From DASXMX01 sp036794395 (GTDB lineage Bacteria > Planctomycetota > Phycisphaerae > Tepidisphaerales > Tepidisphaeraceae), in contig DAIRGS010000198.1 of NCBI GenBank assembly GCA_036794395.1, forward strand, positions 1 through 13,158: a DNA stretch of 13,158 bases, given 5' to 3'. Shown here one piece after another: positions 6,614 to 13,158 of the stretch; the stretch's first letter is position 1; every line of letters begins with the position of its first letter. The notes beneath the pieces are model-generated. The model searched no databases and was not told the origin of the DNA. It saw only the letters and a list, made by a program, of their open reading frames with translations. A program made the translations under genes and the position numbers.

Positions 6614-7417
6614 CTATGGCGACCTTATCCTGACTTTTACAATTGGATGTATCGCGAGCAGTTTAACCATCACGCCAACGGCCCCGTCCAACGGAAGCAT
6701 GTAGGAACTGCTGAATCGTCCTTTTTCGCATCCGATTTCGATCAACCATGCCTCTTCTTCGCGGGATCGGCCGAAACGGTTCATCACCCTGTATCGAATC
6801 TGACGGTAATCTCTCGCAACAAACAACCGCCACCCCTCAGCTAGATCGTAGGTTTTGGCTCCCGAATCAAGGTAATGCAGTACCCATTCGGGGGTCGCGC
6901 CGTCAGGAGGCAGTGGAAGCTCGGGAGGAGCCATCTTTGCAAGTTCAGAATCAGCAATCTTGAACCAATTCGGATCGTCAGAAACGGCACGGCGGAAATC
7001 CGCGATCCAAGTTAAAAGCGTGTTCCGATCCACGATCATGCAGTCGTTCGCCTTAGCAACTTGGATTGCCTGCAACGTCAAGTAGCTATTCGTCAGGACC
7101 ATCGCCCGTGAACAGTCGTACTGCCTCAAACCGCCTACAGCATCACTGACGGCCCTGCGGCTAATTCGCTTCTGGTGTCGTTTACATTGAATGGAATGCC
7201 TCACACCATCTTTGACCGCGATCAAATCAACTCCACCGTCGCCACTTCTACCCACCTGCCGCGAGTCGTACCCCTGATGCTTTAGGAGGTGGATGACGTA
7301 CCGCTCGAAATCCCCGCCGGACATTTGATCGACGCTTTCAATCACGGCAAGCGCGTGGGCTTGCCAGAGAACTGAGTCATATTGCTTTTGGTTCGAGTCT
7401 GGCGTGGTTTCGTGCAC
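6614..7417 (-). CDS. Mrr-like (type IV restriction) endonuclease domain protein
   Basis: This 267-aa protein has an N-terminal Mrr_cat domain (PF04471, PD-(D/E)XK fold). It begins with a DQMSGGDFE segment holding E38, then GYDSRQVGRSGDGGVDLIAV holding D64, then SIQCKRH holding Q77-x-K79. The later YDCSRAMVLTNSYLT and IVDRNTLLTWI segments are also typical of the family. Such domains cut modified or foreign DNA, or act as the nuclease of multi-gene defence systems. Residues about 165-267 form an extra domain that I do not recognise. The start is GTG at 7417 with only a poor AGGGA site touching it. An in-frame ATG at codon 32 would remove residues ahead of the domain and is possible. The gene heads a minus-strand cluster with two unknown small genes. 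Endonuclease assignment is strong; target and partners are inferred. Confidence 0.82.
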   Translation of the reverse strand: MHETTPDSNQKQYDSVLWQAHALAVIESVDQMSGGDFERYVIHLLKHQGYDSRQVGRSGDGGVDLIAVKDGVRHSIQCKRHQKRISRRAVSDAVGGLRQYDCSRAMVLTNSYLTLQAIQVAKANDCMIVDRNTLLTWIADFRRAVSDDPNWFKIADSELAKMAPPELPLPPDGATPEWVLHYLDSGAKTYDLAEGWRLFVARDYRQIRYRVMNRFGRSREEEAWLIEIGCEKGRFSSSYMLPLDGAVGVMVKLLAIHPIVKVRIRSP

Positions 7418-7425
7418 TCCCTATC

Positions 7426-7453
7426 ATGTTACCTTCGCAAAGACTTTGATCAA
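7426..7453 (-). promoter_or_regulatory. Promoter candidate for the Mrr-like cluster
   Basis: Reading the minus strand, TTGATC (7453-7448) and TAACAT (7431-7426) are separated by 16 bases and match the housekeeping consensus at four positions each. Initiation about seven bases after the -10 would fall at or just before the GTG at 7417, giving a nearly leaderless transcript. The -35 lies within TTGATCAA, a perfect palindrome at 7446-7453, in the divergent region shared with the alanine dehydrogenase gene. A similar CTTGATCGAA occurs at 7469-7478 and could be a second half of an operator. Confidence 0.35.
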
Positions 7454-7521
7454 ATTGCAAGCGATTAACTTGATCGAATTCAGCCAAGAACCTAACGGCC
7501 GCAACATAGAAGGATTGGATC

Positions 7522-8631
7522 ATGCGAATCGGTGTACCCAGGGAAGTCAAAAGCGACGAGTATCGAGTAGGGATGATGCCAGTGGGTGTCGAGGTGCTCA
7601 CGCGCGGCGGGCATGAGGTGTTCATCGAGTCCCAGGCGGGTGTGGGCAGCGGGTTTACGGATGACGATTACAAGGCGGTGGGGGGGAAGATCGTGGCGGC
7701 GGCAAAGGATGTATTCGATTCCGCCGACATGCTCGTGAAAGTGAAAGAGCCACAGGCGGGTGAAATCAACCTGTTTCGGCCGGGACAGATCGTATTCACT
7801 TATTTCCATTTCGCGGCCAGCCCTGAGATGTCGCAGGGTTGCCTTGAAAGCGAAATCGTTGCGATTGCCTACGAGACGATCAAGGATCGCCAGGGCCGGC
7901 TACCCTGCCTCACGCCCATGAGCGAGATCGCCGGGAAGATGAGCATTCAGGAAGGGGCGAAGTATCTGGAAAAGCCCATGATGGGCCGCGGGATTCTTCT
8001 GGGCGGCGTGCCGGGTGTGGCGCCGGCGCTGGTCGTGGTACTTGGGGCAGGCGTCGTCGGAACACAGGCCGCGAAGGTGGCCGCGGGGCTTGGCGCGGAA
8101 GTGGTGTTGATGGACATCAACCTCGATCGCCTGCGCTATCTCGATGACGTGATGCCCAAGAACGTGAAGACCATTTTCAGCGACGCCCACACTGTCCGCG
8201 AACATCTGTATCGCGCGGATCTGGTTGTCGGTGCGGTACTGATTCCTGGTGCGAAGGCGCCGCGACTTGTAACGCGCAAAGATCTCGCGGCCATGAAAAA
8301 TGGCAGCGTCATTGTCGATGTCGCCATCGATCAGGGCGGCAGCGTTGAAACCAGCCGGCCCACAACTCATCAAAACCCAACTTACGTGGTCGATGGCGTG
8401 GTTCATTACTGCGTGGCGAACATGCCCGGCGCGGTAGGGCGAACCAGCACGATCGCGCTGTGCAACGCGACCCTTCCGTACGCCCTGCGCATCGCCAACA
8501 AAGGATACGAGAAAGCCGCGGCTGAAGATCCTGGATTGGGTGAAGGCATTAACATGGTCCGCGGCCGCGTGACCAATTCAGCGGTGGCAGAGGCTCTGCA
8601 CATGCAGTATCAGGCATTGCCGGCAAAATAG
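7522..8631 (+). CDS. ald: Alanine dehydrogenase
   Basis: This 369-aa enzyme catalyses reversible NAD-dependent oxidative deamination of L-alanine to pyruvate and ammonium in the cytoplasm, linking amino acid and carbon metabolism. Length and start match the family, beginning with MRIGVPREVK. The residues known from characterised alanine dehydrogenases fall at their standard numbers: R15 and K75 (substrate binding), H96 (catalysis) and D270 (catalysis). The nucleotide-binding loop is G175-A-G177-V-V-G180, with D198 at the end of the second strand to bind the NAD ribose. The ATG at 7522 has AAGGA at 7510-7514, 7 bases upstream. The gene is divergent from the Mrr-like cluster, with 104 bases between start codons. 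No terminator was seen after it. Nothing suggests damage; this is the most securely identified enzyme in the window. Confidence 0.97.
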   Translation: MRIGVPREVKSDEYRVGMMPVGVEVLTRGGHEVFIESQAGVGSGFTDDDYKAVGGKIVAAAKDVFDSADMLVKVKEPQAGEINLFRPGQIVFTYFHFAASPEMSQGCLESEIVAIAYETIKDRQGRLPCLTPMSEIAGKMSIQEGAKYLEKPMMGRGILLGGVPGVAPALVVVLGAGVVGTQAAKVAAGLGAEVVLMDINLDRLRYLDDVMPKNVKTIFSDAHTVREHLYRADLVVGAVLIPGAKAPRLVTRKDLAAMKNGSVIVDVAIDQGGSVETSRPTTHQNPTYVVDGVVHYCVANMPGAVGRTSTIALCNATLPYALRIANKGYEKAAAEDPGLGEGINMVRGRVTNSAVAEALHMQYQALPAK

Positions 8632-8747
8632 AATTTACTGCGCTCTGATCTACTTTTTCCCACCGAATCTTGCGCCATCACTTGAATGCGAGAACATACG
8701 ATCCGCGTCATATCGCATTGTGCGTTCTTCCTTTCCACCACTTCCCC

Positions 8748-8753
8748 TACAAT
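8748..8753 (+). promoter_or_regulatory. -10 element TACAAT positioned for leaderless transcription
   Basis: TACAAT at 8748-8753 matches the -10 consensus at 5 of 6 positions and ends only 7 bases before the ATG at 8761. Transcription would then start at or within one base of the A of the start codon. No purine-rich ribosome binding site precedes this ATG, since the region is CCCCGCC, which fits a leaderless mRNA. No clear -35 is at the right distance; TTGTGC at 8718 is 24 bases away. Confidence 0.45.
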
Positions 8754-8760
8754 CCCCGCC

Positions 8761-9084
8761 ATGGAGCAGGCACCGACAGATCGACTGACCAAATTGCAGC
8801 GAATGCTGGAGAAAACGCCCGCCGATCCGTTTCTCCTGTATGGAATCGCGTTGGAATACAAGAAGGCGGGTAATGCGTCCCAGGCACTTGAATACTTGAA
8901 CAAAGTGATCGGCGTCGATCCCGGCTACTGTTATGCGCATCACCAGCGCGGCCTGGTATATGAATCCACCGGAGACATGGATTCAGCCCGCAAGTCGTAT
9001 CGTGAAGGCATCGAAGCCGCGAAGCGCACCGGCGACGCCCACGCCCAGGGTGAGATCGAAGGCGCACTTCAGATGATCGAGTGA
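8761..9084 (+). CDS. Small TPR-repeat protein
   Basis: This 107-aa protein is made almost entirely of tetratricopeptide repeats. The first unit spans about residues 23-56 (PFLLYGIALEYKKAG then ALEYLNKVIGVDPG). The second spans about 57-90 (YCYAHHQRGLVYESTGD then ARKSYREGIEAAKR), followed by a capping helix. Such proteins are cytoplasmic scaffolds for protein-protein contact, and the partner is not evident. The ATG at 8761 is chosen because the repeat arrangement begins right after it. An in-frame upstream start at 8686 would add 25 residues without repeat character and would lie across the -10 element. It follows ald on the same strand after 129 bases, but its own -10 suggests a separate transcript. 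Confidence 0.82.
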   Translation: MEQAPTDRLTKLQRMLEKTPADPFLLYGIALEYKKAGNASQALEYLNKVIGVDPGYCYAHHQRGLVYESTGDMDSARKSYREGIEAAKRTGDAHAQGEIEGALQMIE

Positions 9085-9103
9085 GAGGAGGAGGAAATTT
9101 TCG

Positions 9104-9184
9104 ATATGCAATTTTCGATTTGCGATTGAAGAAGGGCGCATGCGTTTTCCTCCAATTGCAAATCGCAAATCTAAAATCGCAAAT
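9104..9184. repeat. AT-rich imperfect inverted repeat of dispersed type
   Basis: The arms 9104-9127 and 9161-9184 are inverted copies matching at 21 of 24 positions, built on the word AATCGCAAAT and its complement. The right arm carries two copies of ATCGCAAAT in direct order. The stretch fills almost all of the gap between the TPR and metallophosphoesterase genes and is much richer in A+T than both. Similar arrays, whose translations read like QIANLKSQI, recur between genes in planctomycete-like genomes as far as I recall. A hairpin with a 33-base loop is possible in the transcript. Confidence 0.65.
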
Positions 9185-9195
9185 TCTTAAACCAC

Positions 9196-10131
9196 ATGGT
9201 CGACGACGTTCTCGAATTCCTGAAAAACCCGCACTGGCGGCGACAGCATCGGTGGCGCAAGGCGATCTGGAACACCATGTCGCGCGTCGGCCTTACCGGC
9301 GTGCATGCCTTGCCGCTCAATCGGCGATGGGTAGACATTCATCGCCGGGCCATGCCGCTGCCCAATCTCGATCCGGCATTCGAAGGCTTCAAGATCGTTC
9401 AGATCTCCGATCTTCACTACAGCCCCGTCGTCTGGAAGCGCTACCTGATTCAATACCTCGCATGGGTTAATGAGCTGGAGCCGGACGTTGTTGTTGTTAC
9501 GGGAGATCTCATTACCGGCGGGTACCGCTTCGCTCATCGCATCGCCACCATCCTTTCGCACCTTCGCCCCAAGCACGGCGTCATCTGCACCTTCGGCAAT
9601 CACGACTACAGCGTATATGGCAAGCGCTTTACCGCCGAGGGAAAGCGACGCGCTGACTACCTGGAAAAATGCCTGAAGAACCGCGGGCTTATCGTACTTC
9701 GCAACGAACGCCACGAACTGAAGCTCGGTTCGTCCAACCCGTTGACCATCGTCGGACTCGATGATGAGTGGTCAGGCCACATCGATCCCGATCGCGGATT
9801 CCAGGGCGTGGACATCGATCATCCGGTCATTTGCCTGAATCACAACCCGGCCAATTGCCCGCAGCTCATGAAATACCGCTGGCACTGGATGCTCAGTGGG
9901 CACACGCATGGGAGGCAGGTTGCCACCAGCAAATTCGGTCGCCGGTTCTATCCCCATCGCTATCGCCATTTTACCCACGGCTATTATTCGGTGAACGGCC
10001 GGCACCTGTATGTGAACCGGGGGCTATCATACGGGCAGCGGGTGGAGGATTGGTGCCGGCCCGAAATCACATCATTTCGACTCGAGGCTGAAAAGCCGGA
10101 GGGCGTCGCGGAAACATTTCCATCAGTTTGA
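9196..10131 (+). CDS. Calcineurin-like metallophosphoesterase (YkuE/YaeI-like)
   Basis: This 311-aa protein has the complete set of calcineurin-like phosphoesterase motifs: D72-L-H74, G103-D104, G134-N135-H136-D137, H216 in LNHNP, and G235-H236-T237-H238-G239. Together these bind two metal ions. The order and the final GHTHGRQ resemble the YkuE/YaeI group (COG1408), whose members act on phosphoesters and in some bacteria on lipid-linked UDP-sugars. There is no signal peptide or membrane helix. Residues 1-60 are basic and tryptophan-rich and could sit on the membrane surface. The ATG at 9196 has no ribosome binding site and lies 11 bases after the AT-rich repeat. The stop overlaps the convergent membrane-protein gene by 9 bases. 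The substrate cannot be read from the sequence. Confidence 0.9.
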   Translation: MVDDVLEFLKNPHWRRQHRWRKAIWNTMSRVGLTGVHALPLNRRWVDIHRRAMPLPNLDPAFEGFKIVQISDLHYSPVVWKRYLIQYLAWVNELEPDVVVVTGDLITGGYRFAHRIATILSHLRPKHGVICTFGNHDYSVYGKRFTAEGKRRADYLEKCLKNRGLIVLRNERHELKLGSSNPLTIVGLDDEWSGHIDPDRGFQGVDIDHPVICLNHNPANCPQLMKYRWHWMLSGHTHGRQVATSKFGRRFYPHRYRHFTHGYYSVNGRHLYVNRGLSYGQRVEDWCRPEITSFRLEAEKPEGVAETFPSV

Positions 10132-10809
10132 GACTTTTTGCAATAGATCCCTTTGCCAAGGCTCGGCGGAGCGGTATGCCTCCAGGTATTTACCCCGACG
10201 CGCGTAGTACCATGCCAATCCGCCTTGCGAAGCGATACTCACCAATAGGACTAATCCGTAGAACCCGGTATTTACACTTTGAGCCATTTGTGGTGCCGTT
10301 TTTGGATCAATCAGGTCACCTAAGTCGCCACCACCCATTTCTTGAATTTTAGTGTTGAGCGACTGAGTGAGCGACTTCGATGAGAAAGTCGCGATTTGCA
10401 CTCCGCAGTAGATAGCAATCGCTGCAAGGAATCCGAGTTGATTAAACGCCAGCACGCGAAGTGCGTTGGATTTTCCGTTCAACAACCATTGCCGGCCCGT
10501 CAGTTCAATAAAGCCCACGGTCAGCAGCACCACAACCGCGAGGATTCCCGAAAGCTGGACGCCAAAACCGAGGCATGCCAGCCCGCCGACGCCGAGCACG
10601 ATGCTTGTGACCCCGGAGAATCGCGCCACGGCAGCCGTCCTGCGAATGACCCGGTAGCTTTCCCCAACCGCCTGAAGTTCACCCAACTGCTCGGGCGTAA
10701 GTCCGGGCTGCGTCGATATAGGTTGAACCGGGATGGGCAGTGCTGGGGGATTGCCGGCGGCTAAGTCGGCAGCACTGATTCCCGGAAGGTTAATGTGCTC
10801 GTTGGGCAA
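10123..10809 (-). CDS. Predicted four-helix membrane protein, function unknown
   Basis: This 228-aa protein has a proline-rich soluble N-terminus (residues 1-55). Four hydrophobic segments follow at about 64-83, 86-103, 119-141 and 183-203, so it is an inner-membrane protein. Between the second and third helices sits TGRQWLLNGKSNALRVLAFNQLG, which looks like a conserved motif because polar residues are unusually clustered. The loop before helix four is acidic and glycine-rich (MGGGDLGDLID). I do not recognise the family. The only plausible start is TTG at 10809; there is no ribosome binding site, and an in-frame stop lies about 55 bases upstream. Its last 9 bases overlap the stop region of the convergent phosphoesterase gene. 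The C-terminal RGKYLEAYRSAEPW tail is probably cytoplasmic. Confidence 0.72.
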   Translation of the reverse strand: MPNEHINLPGISAADLAAGNPPALPIPVQPISTQPGLTPEQLGELQAVGESYRVIRRTAAVARFSGVTSIVLGVGGLACLGFGVQLSGILAVVVLLTVGFIELTGRQWLLNGKSNALRVLAFNQLGFLAAIAIYCGVQIATFSSKSLTQSLNTKIQEMGGGDLGDLIDPKTAPQMAQSVNTGFYGLVLLVSIASQGGLAWYYARRGKYLEAYRSAEPWQRDLLQKVSN

Positions 10810-10996
10810 CGTTTTTTGTCCGATCAGGCTACGCCTTACCTCAATACTAGCTTTTGTCCTGAATCAAGTACCGCCCCGGGTGCAATTTCTTCGTCTGACT
10901 GTCACGAATCATCAAAATTGCGCGGCAACAGCGGCGCAGATTAGCCTCCTTATGGGACCGCGCTACCAATTCCCCTGTTCCTTCCGAAGATGCTGG

Positions 10997-11024
10997 TTGA
11001 CTCACCCCGACGCCATGTCATAAT
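10997..11024 (+). promoter_or_regulatory. Promoter of the DUF2203 gene
   Basis: TTGACT at 10997-11002 and CATAAT at 11019-11024 are 16 bases apart and each matches the housekeeping consensus at 5 of 6 positions, the best promoter in the window. Initiation near 11031 gives a leader of about 70 bases. That leader contains a short hairpin, CAGGC (11041-11045) with GCCTG (11055-11059). The remainder of the 10810-11100 gap shows no gene. Confidence 0.6.
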
Positions 11025-11100
11025 CGATATGAATCGCTGCCAGGCGATTGTTTTGCCTGACAGATGAATCAGGGCTGGTCAGAGAAAGGGCGGTTGTCCA

Positions 11101-11535
11101 ATGGCGGGTCCGCAGTTCTTCACCCCCAAGTCCGTTCGTCCGTCTCGTCCACGGCGACGGTTTACATTAGACGAAGCAAACAAGTCGCTACCGCTGGTAA
11201 AGCGCATCGTCGCCGACATCGTTCGCACGCATGCCGACGCCGCCCAGCTTCAACAGCAGTTCGAGCGAAATACCGTCAAGGCCGAACAAACGGCCGTCCA
11301 GGATCAACTCGAGAAAGCGATGCACCGGCTCGAAGATTATGTCGACGAGCTTTCGGAAGTCGGCTGTGATCTCAAAGACTACCAGATGGGCCTCATCGAT
11401 TTCACCGGCCGCCATCAGGGCCGCGATGTCTGCCTCTGCTGGAAGCTCGGCGAAGAATCCATCGGCTTCTGGCACGAGATGGAAAGTGGTTTTGCCGGCA
11501 GAAAACCCGTATCGCTGCTCGCCGAAGGTGAGTAA
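11101..11535 (+). CDS. DUF2203 family protein
   Basis: This 144-aa protein matches the DUF2203 family (PF09969). FTLDEANKSLPLVKRIVADIV occupies about residues 21-41, followed by a long helical, probably coiled-coil region to about residue 85. The conserved core is VGCDLKDYQMGLIDFTGRHQGRDVCLCWKLGEESIGFWHEMESGFAGRKPV-like, from about 87 to 137. Members are small cytoplasmic proteins of unknown function found in planctomycetes, cyanobacteria and others. The ATG at 11101 is preceded by AAAGG at 11085-11089 with an 11-base gap, slightly long. The first 18 residues are basic and variable. It has its own promoter at 10997-11024 and faces scpB across a terminator. Confidence 0.85.
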   Translation: MAGPQFFTPKSVRPSRPRRRFTLDEANKSLPLVKRIVADIVRTHADAAQLQQQFERNTVKAEQTAVQDQLEKAMHRLEDYVDELSEVGCDLKDYQMGLIDFTGRHQGRDVCLCWKLGEESIGFWHEMESGFAGRKPVSLLAEGE

Positions 11536-11539
11536 TCGC

Positions 11540-11636
11540 AATATAGGAATTGAAATTTCAAATCTCAATTTCAGATCTGAAATCTCAAATCTGAGATGTG
11601 AAATTTGAAATCTAAGATTTCATATTTCAGATCCGA
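11540..11636. repeat. AT-rich dispersed repeat with internal palindromes
   Basis: About 97 bases are built from variants of AAATCTCAAAT, GAAATTTCAAA and TTTCAGATCTGAAA. Bases 11552-11567 and 11592-11607 are inverted copies with two mismatches, and 11569-11582 is a perfect 14-base palindrome. Translations read like EISNLRFEISN, another recurrent spurious peptide in this kind of genome. It differs in sequence from the 9104-9184 repeat but has the same style and position, right after a stop codon. Confidence 0.65.
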
Positions 11637-11652
11637 ATAGCATTACCAAACG

Positions 11653-11684
11653 AAAAGGCCGTCCGGGATGCCGGGCGGCCTTTT
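11653..11684. terminator. Bidirectional intrinsic terminator
   Basis: The arms AAAAGGCCGTCCGG (11653-11666) and CCGGGCGGCCTTTT (11671-11684) pair over 14 positions with a single G-T wobble and a four-base loop. The stem is GC-rich at the loop and is flanked by A on one side and T on the other, so it can stop transcription in both directions. It sits between the convergent DUF2203 gene and scpB, 24 bases from the scpB stop. Confidence 0.85.
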
Positions 11685-11708
11685 GCAATTCAGCTGTTCG
11701 TTCAAATT

Positions 11709-12443
11709 CTATCCAACGGCCGGCTTCGTCGACTCCGGCTGCGGCAAATCCTTGACGCTGTTCAAGCCAAACAACTCTAGAAACCGTTTGGTCGTCCCAT
11801 AAAGAATCGGCCGGCCCGGCTCTTCCGCCCGGCCCGCGATCTTCACCAGATGCTTCTCCATCAGGCTTCGAATCGTCTCCCCGCACGCGCACCCCCGAAC
11901 CGCCTCAACATCCGCCCGAAGCACCGGCTGCTTATACGCAACGATCGCCAACGTCTCCAAGGCTGCCTTGGTCAGCTTCGCATCCGCTTCCTTCTGGTGC
12001 AGCTTCTTCAAATGCTCGCCATAGAGCGGCATAGTCAATATCTGATACCCGCCCGCCACCTGTTCAATCCGAAAGGACCGCCCGGTCGTCTCATACTGAC
12101 AGTTAAGTTCTTTAATCGCCTGCCGCACCGGCTTGGTGCTGGACAGCCCAATCACCTCGCCCAATCGTCCAGCCGTCAAGGGATGATGCGTGCTGAGGAG
12201 CAATGCCTCGAGCAGTCCAAGATCAACCTCCGCAGGCGATTGCGCGCCTTCCGCCGACCCGTCAGCGTCATCGGCCGCCGAGGTTAGATCGTTGTCCGCG
12301 GCTTCGTCTTCAACCCCCAGATTATCCACGGCCCCATCCGCCGGCTTGTCCGAACCGGCTCGCCGACCCGAGTCCATCTCCGCGTCTGCGTCCGGGAGAT
12401 CATTCCATTCAGTTGTCTCTTCATCTCGCACAAGTCGCAGCAT
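11709..12443 (-). CDS. scpB: Segregation and condensation protein B
   Basis: This 244-aa protein is ScpB, the winged-helix kite subunit that binds ScpA and the SMC ATPase to compact and segregate the chromosome. Residues about 74-140 form the first winged helix (LLEALLLSTHHPLTAGRLGEVIG, then RIEQVAGGYQILTMP). Residues about 155-230 form the second (KLTKAALETLAIVAYKQPV, RADVEAVRGC, PGRPILYGTTKRFLELFGL). Before them lies an acidic, Asp/Glu/Ala-rich tail of about 70 residues that most ScpB proteins lack; it is probably disordered. The ATG at 12443 has GAGG 7 bases upstream on the minus strand. ScpA, often the neighbouring gene, is absent here. The gene ends 24 bases from a strong terminator. Confidence 0.93.
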   Translation of the reverse strand: MLRLVRDEETTEWNDLPDADAEMDSGRRAGSDKPADGAVDNLGVEDEAADNDLTSAADDADGSAEGAQSPAEVDLGLLEALLLSTHHPLTAGRLGEVIGLSSTKPVRQAIKELNCQYETTGRSFRIEQVAGGYQILTMPLYGEHLKKLHQKEADAKLTKAALETLAIVAYKQPVLRADVEAVRGCACGETIRSLMEKHLVKIAGRAEEPGRPILYGTTKRFLELFGLNSVKDLPQPESTKPAVG

Positions 12444-12583
12444 AAGGTTGCCTCGTTCAACTTCAAGTTCTTATCGGGCTTTTTGTCACCCCGCATCCAG
12501 CGAAATGCCGCCGATTCCCCAGTCGCGGCCCCCGAACTTCCAAAATCAGCCGGCATTACCGCGCCACCGCTTGAAAGCCCGTG

Positions 12584-12589
12584 TATACT
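12584..12589 (+). promoter_or_regulatory. -10 element upstream of the tRNA
   Basis: TATACT at 12584-12589 matches the -10 consensus at 5 of 6 positions and would start transcription near 12596, about 30 bases before the tRNA. No -35 was found at 16-18 bases upstream, so it is a tentative call based on position. Confidence 0.35.
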
Positions 12590-12627
12590 CTCTAGACTAC
12601 CGACCTCATCGCTCAAGCGATGGCGTC

Positions 12628-13119
<492 letters not shown>

Positions 13120-13158
13120 ATGGCGGGGGATACTCGGTACCCTGCCGTTGAAGGGGGA
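13120..13158 (+). CDS. Possible 5' end of a gene cut by the window edge
   Basis: ATG at 13120 opens a frame of 13 codons (MAGDTRYPAVEGG) that runs off the end of the window. AGGA at 13111-13114 is 5 bases upstream, a fair ribosome binding site. The fragment is too short to recognise, and the structured stretch before it could be its leader. It may equally be chance. Confidence 0.25.
   Translation, partial: MAGDTRYPAVEGG

Noticed and set aside
8632..8760. Possible terminator after ald
   Set aside because: No stable hairpin followed by a T run; the T stretch near 8653 has no stem before it.
10733..11023. Plus-strand 96-codon frame across the DUF2203 promoter
   Set aside because: Overlaps the start of the membrane-protein gene and the promoter, with no ribosome binding site or recognisable motif.

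Overview
The window reads like chromosomal DNA of a planctomycete (phylum Planctomycetota), probably an uncultured one. This is an inference from several signs together: an exported Gfo/Idh/MocA-type protein, a bacterial GH63-like glucosidase, a DUF2203 protein, and above all short non-coding repeats filling the intergenic gaps. In my experience these repeat types recur in planctomycete and related genomes. No 16S rRNA or other phylogenetic marker is present to prove it.

Layout. (1) 1-5138, plus strand: an exported oxidoreductase-like protein (232-1251), a nested inverted repeat (1276-1527), a 908-aa GH63-like glucosidase (1554-4280), and a PD-(D/E)XK nuclease-like protein of MmcB type (4455-5138). 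(2) 5120-7417, minus strand: a stand-alone MshEN/GspE-N-domain protein whose 3' end overlaps the nuclease gene tail to tail. A gap without a convincing gene follows, then a compact three-gene cluster. Read in its own direction, that cluster is an Mrr-like restriction endonuclease, a 47-aa protein, and an unrecognised protein whose frame breaks at a run of eight T. Sampled rows here have less G+C than the flanks, so it looks like an accessory island. (3) 7522-10131, plus strand: alanine dehydrogenase with all expected catalytic residues, a small TPR protein probably translated from a leaderless mRNA, and a calcineurin-like metallophosphoesterase. (4) 10123-12443: a four-helix membrane protein (minus), a DUF2203 protein (plus) with a good promoter, a bidirectional terminator, and scpB (minus) for chromosome condensation. 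(5) 12628-12701: tRNA-Pro(CGG). The last 450 bases hold small hairpins and possibly the first codons of another gene.

How the genes relate. Most are single transcription units of housekeeping or unknown function and share no evident pathway. The exception is the minus-strand cluster 5901-7417, where spacing of 25 bases and then a 4-base ATGA overlap indicate one transcript with coupled translation. It pairs a DNA-cleaving Mrr-type domain with two unrecognised partners, and is the best candidate here for an undescribed system, probably genome defence. The third gene needs a -1 shift at a correctly phased T TTT TTT sequence to yield its apparent full-length 182-aa product. That may be programmed recoding, transcriptional slippage, decay or a sequencing error. 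No CRISPR array, insertion sequence, integrase or rRNA was seen.
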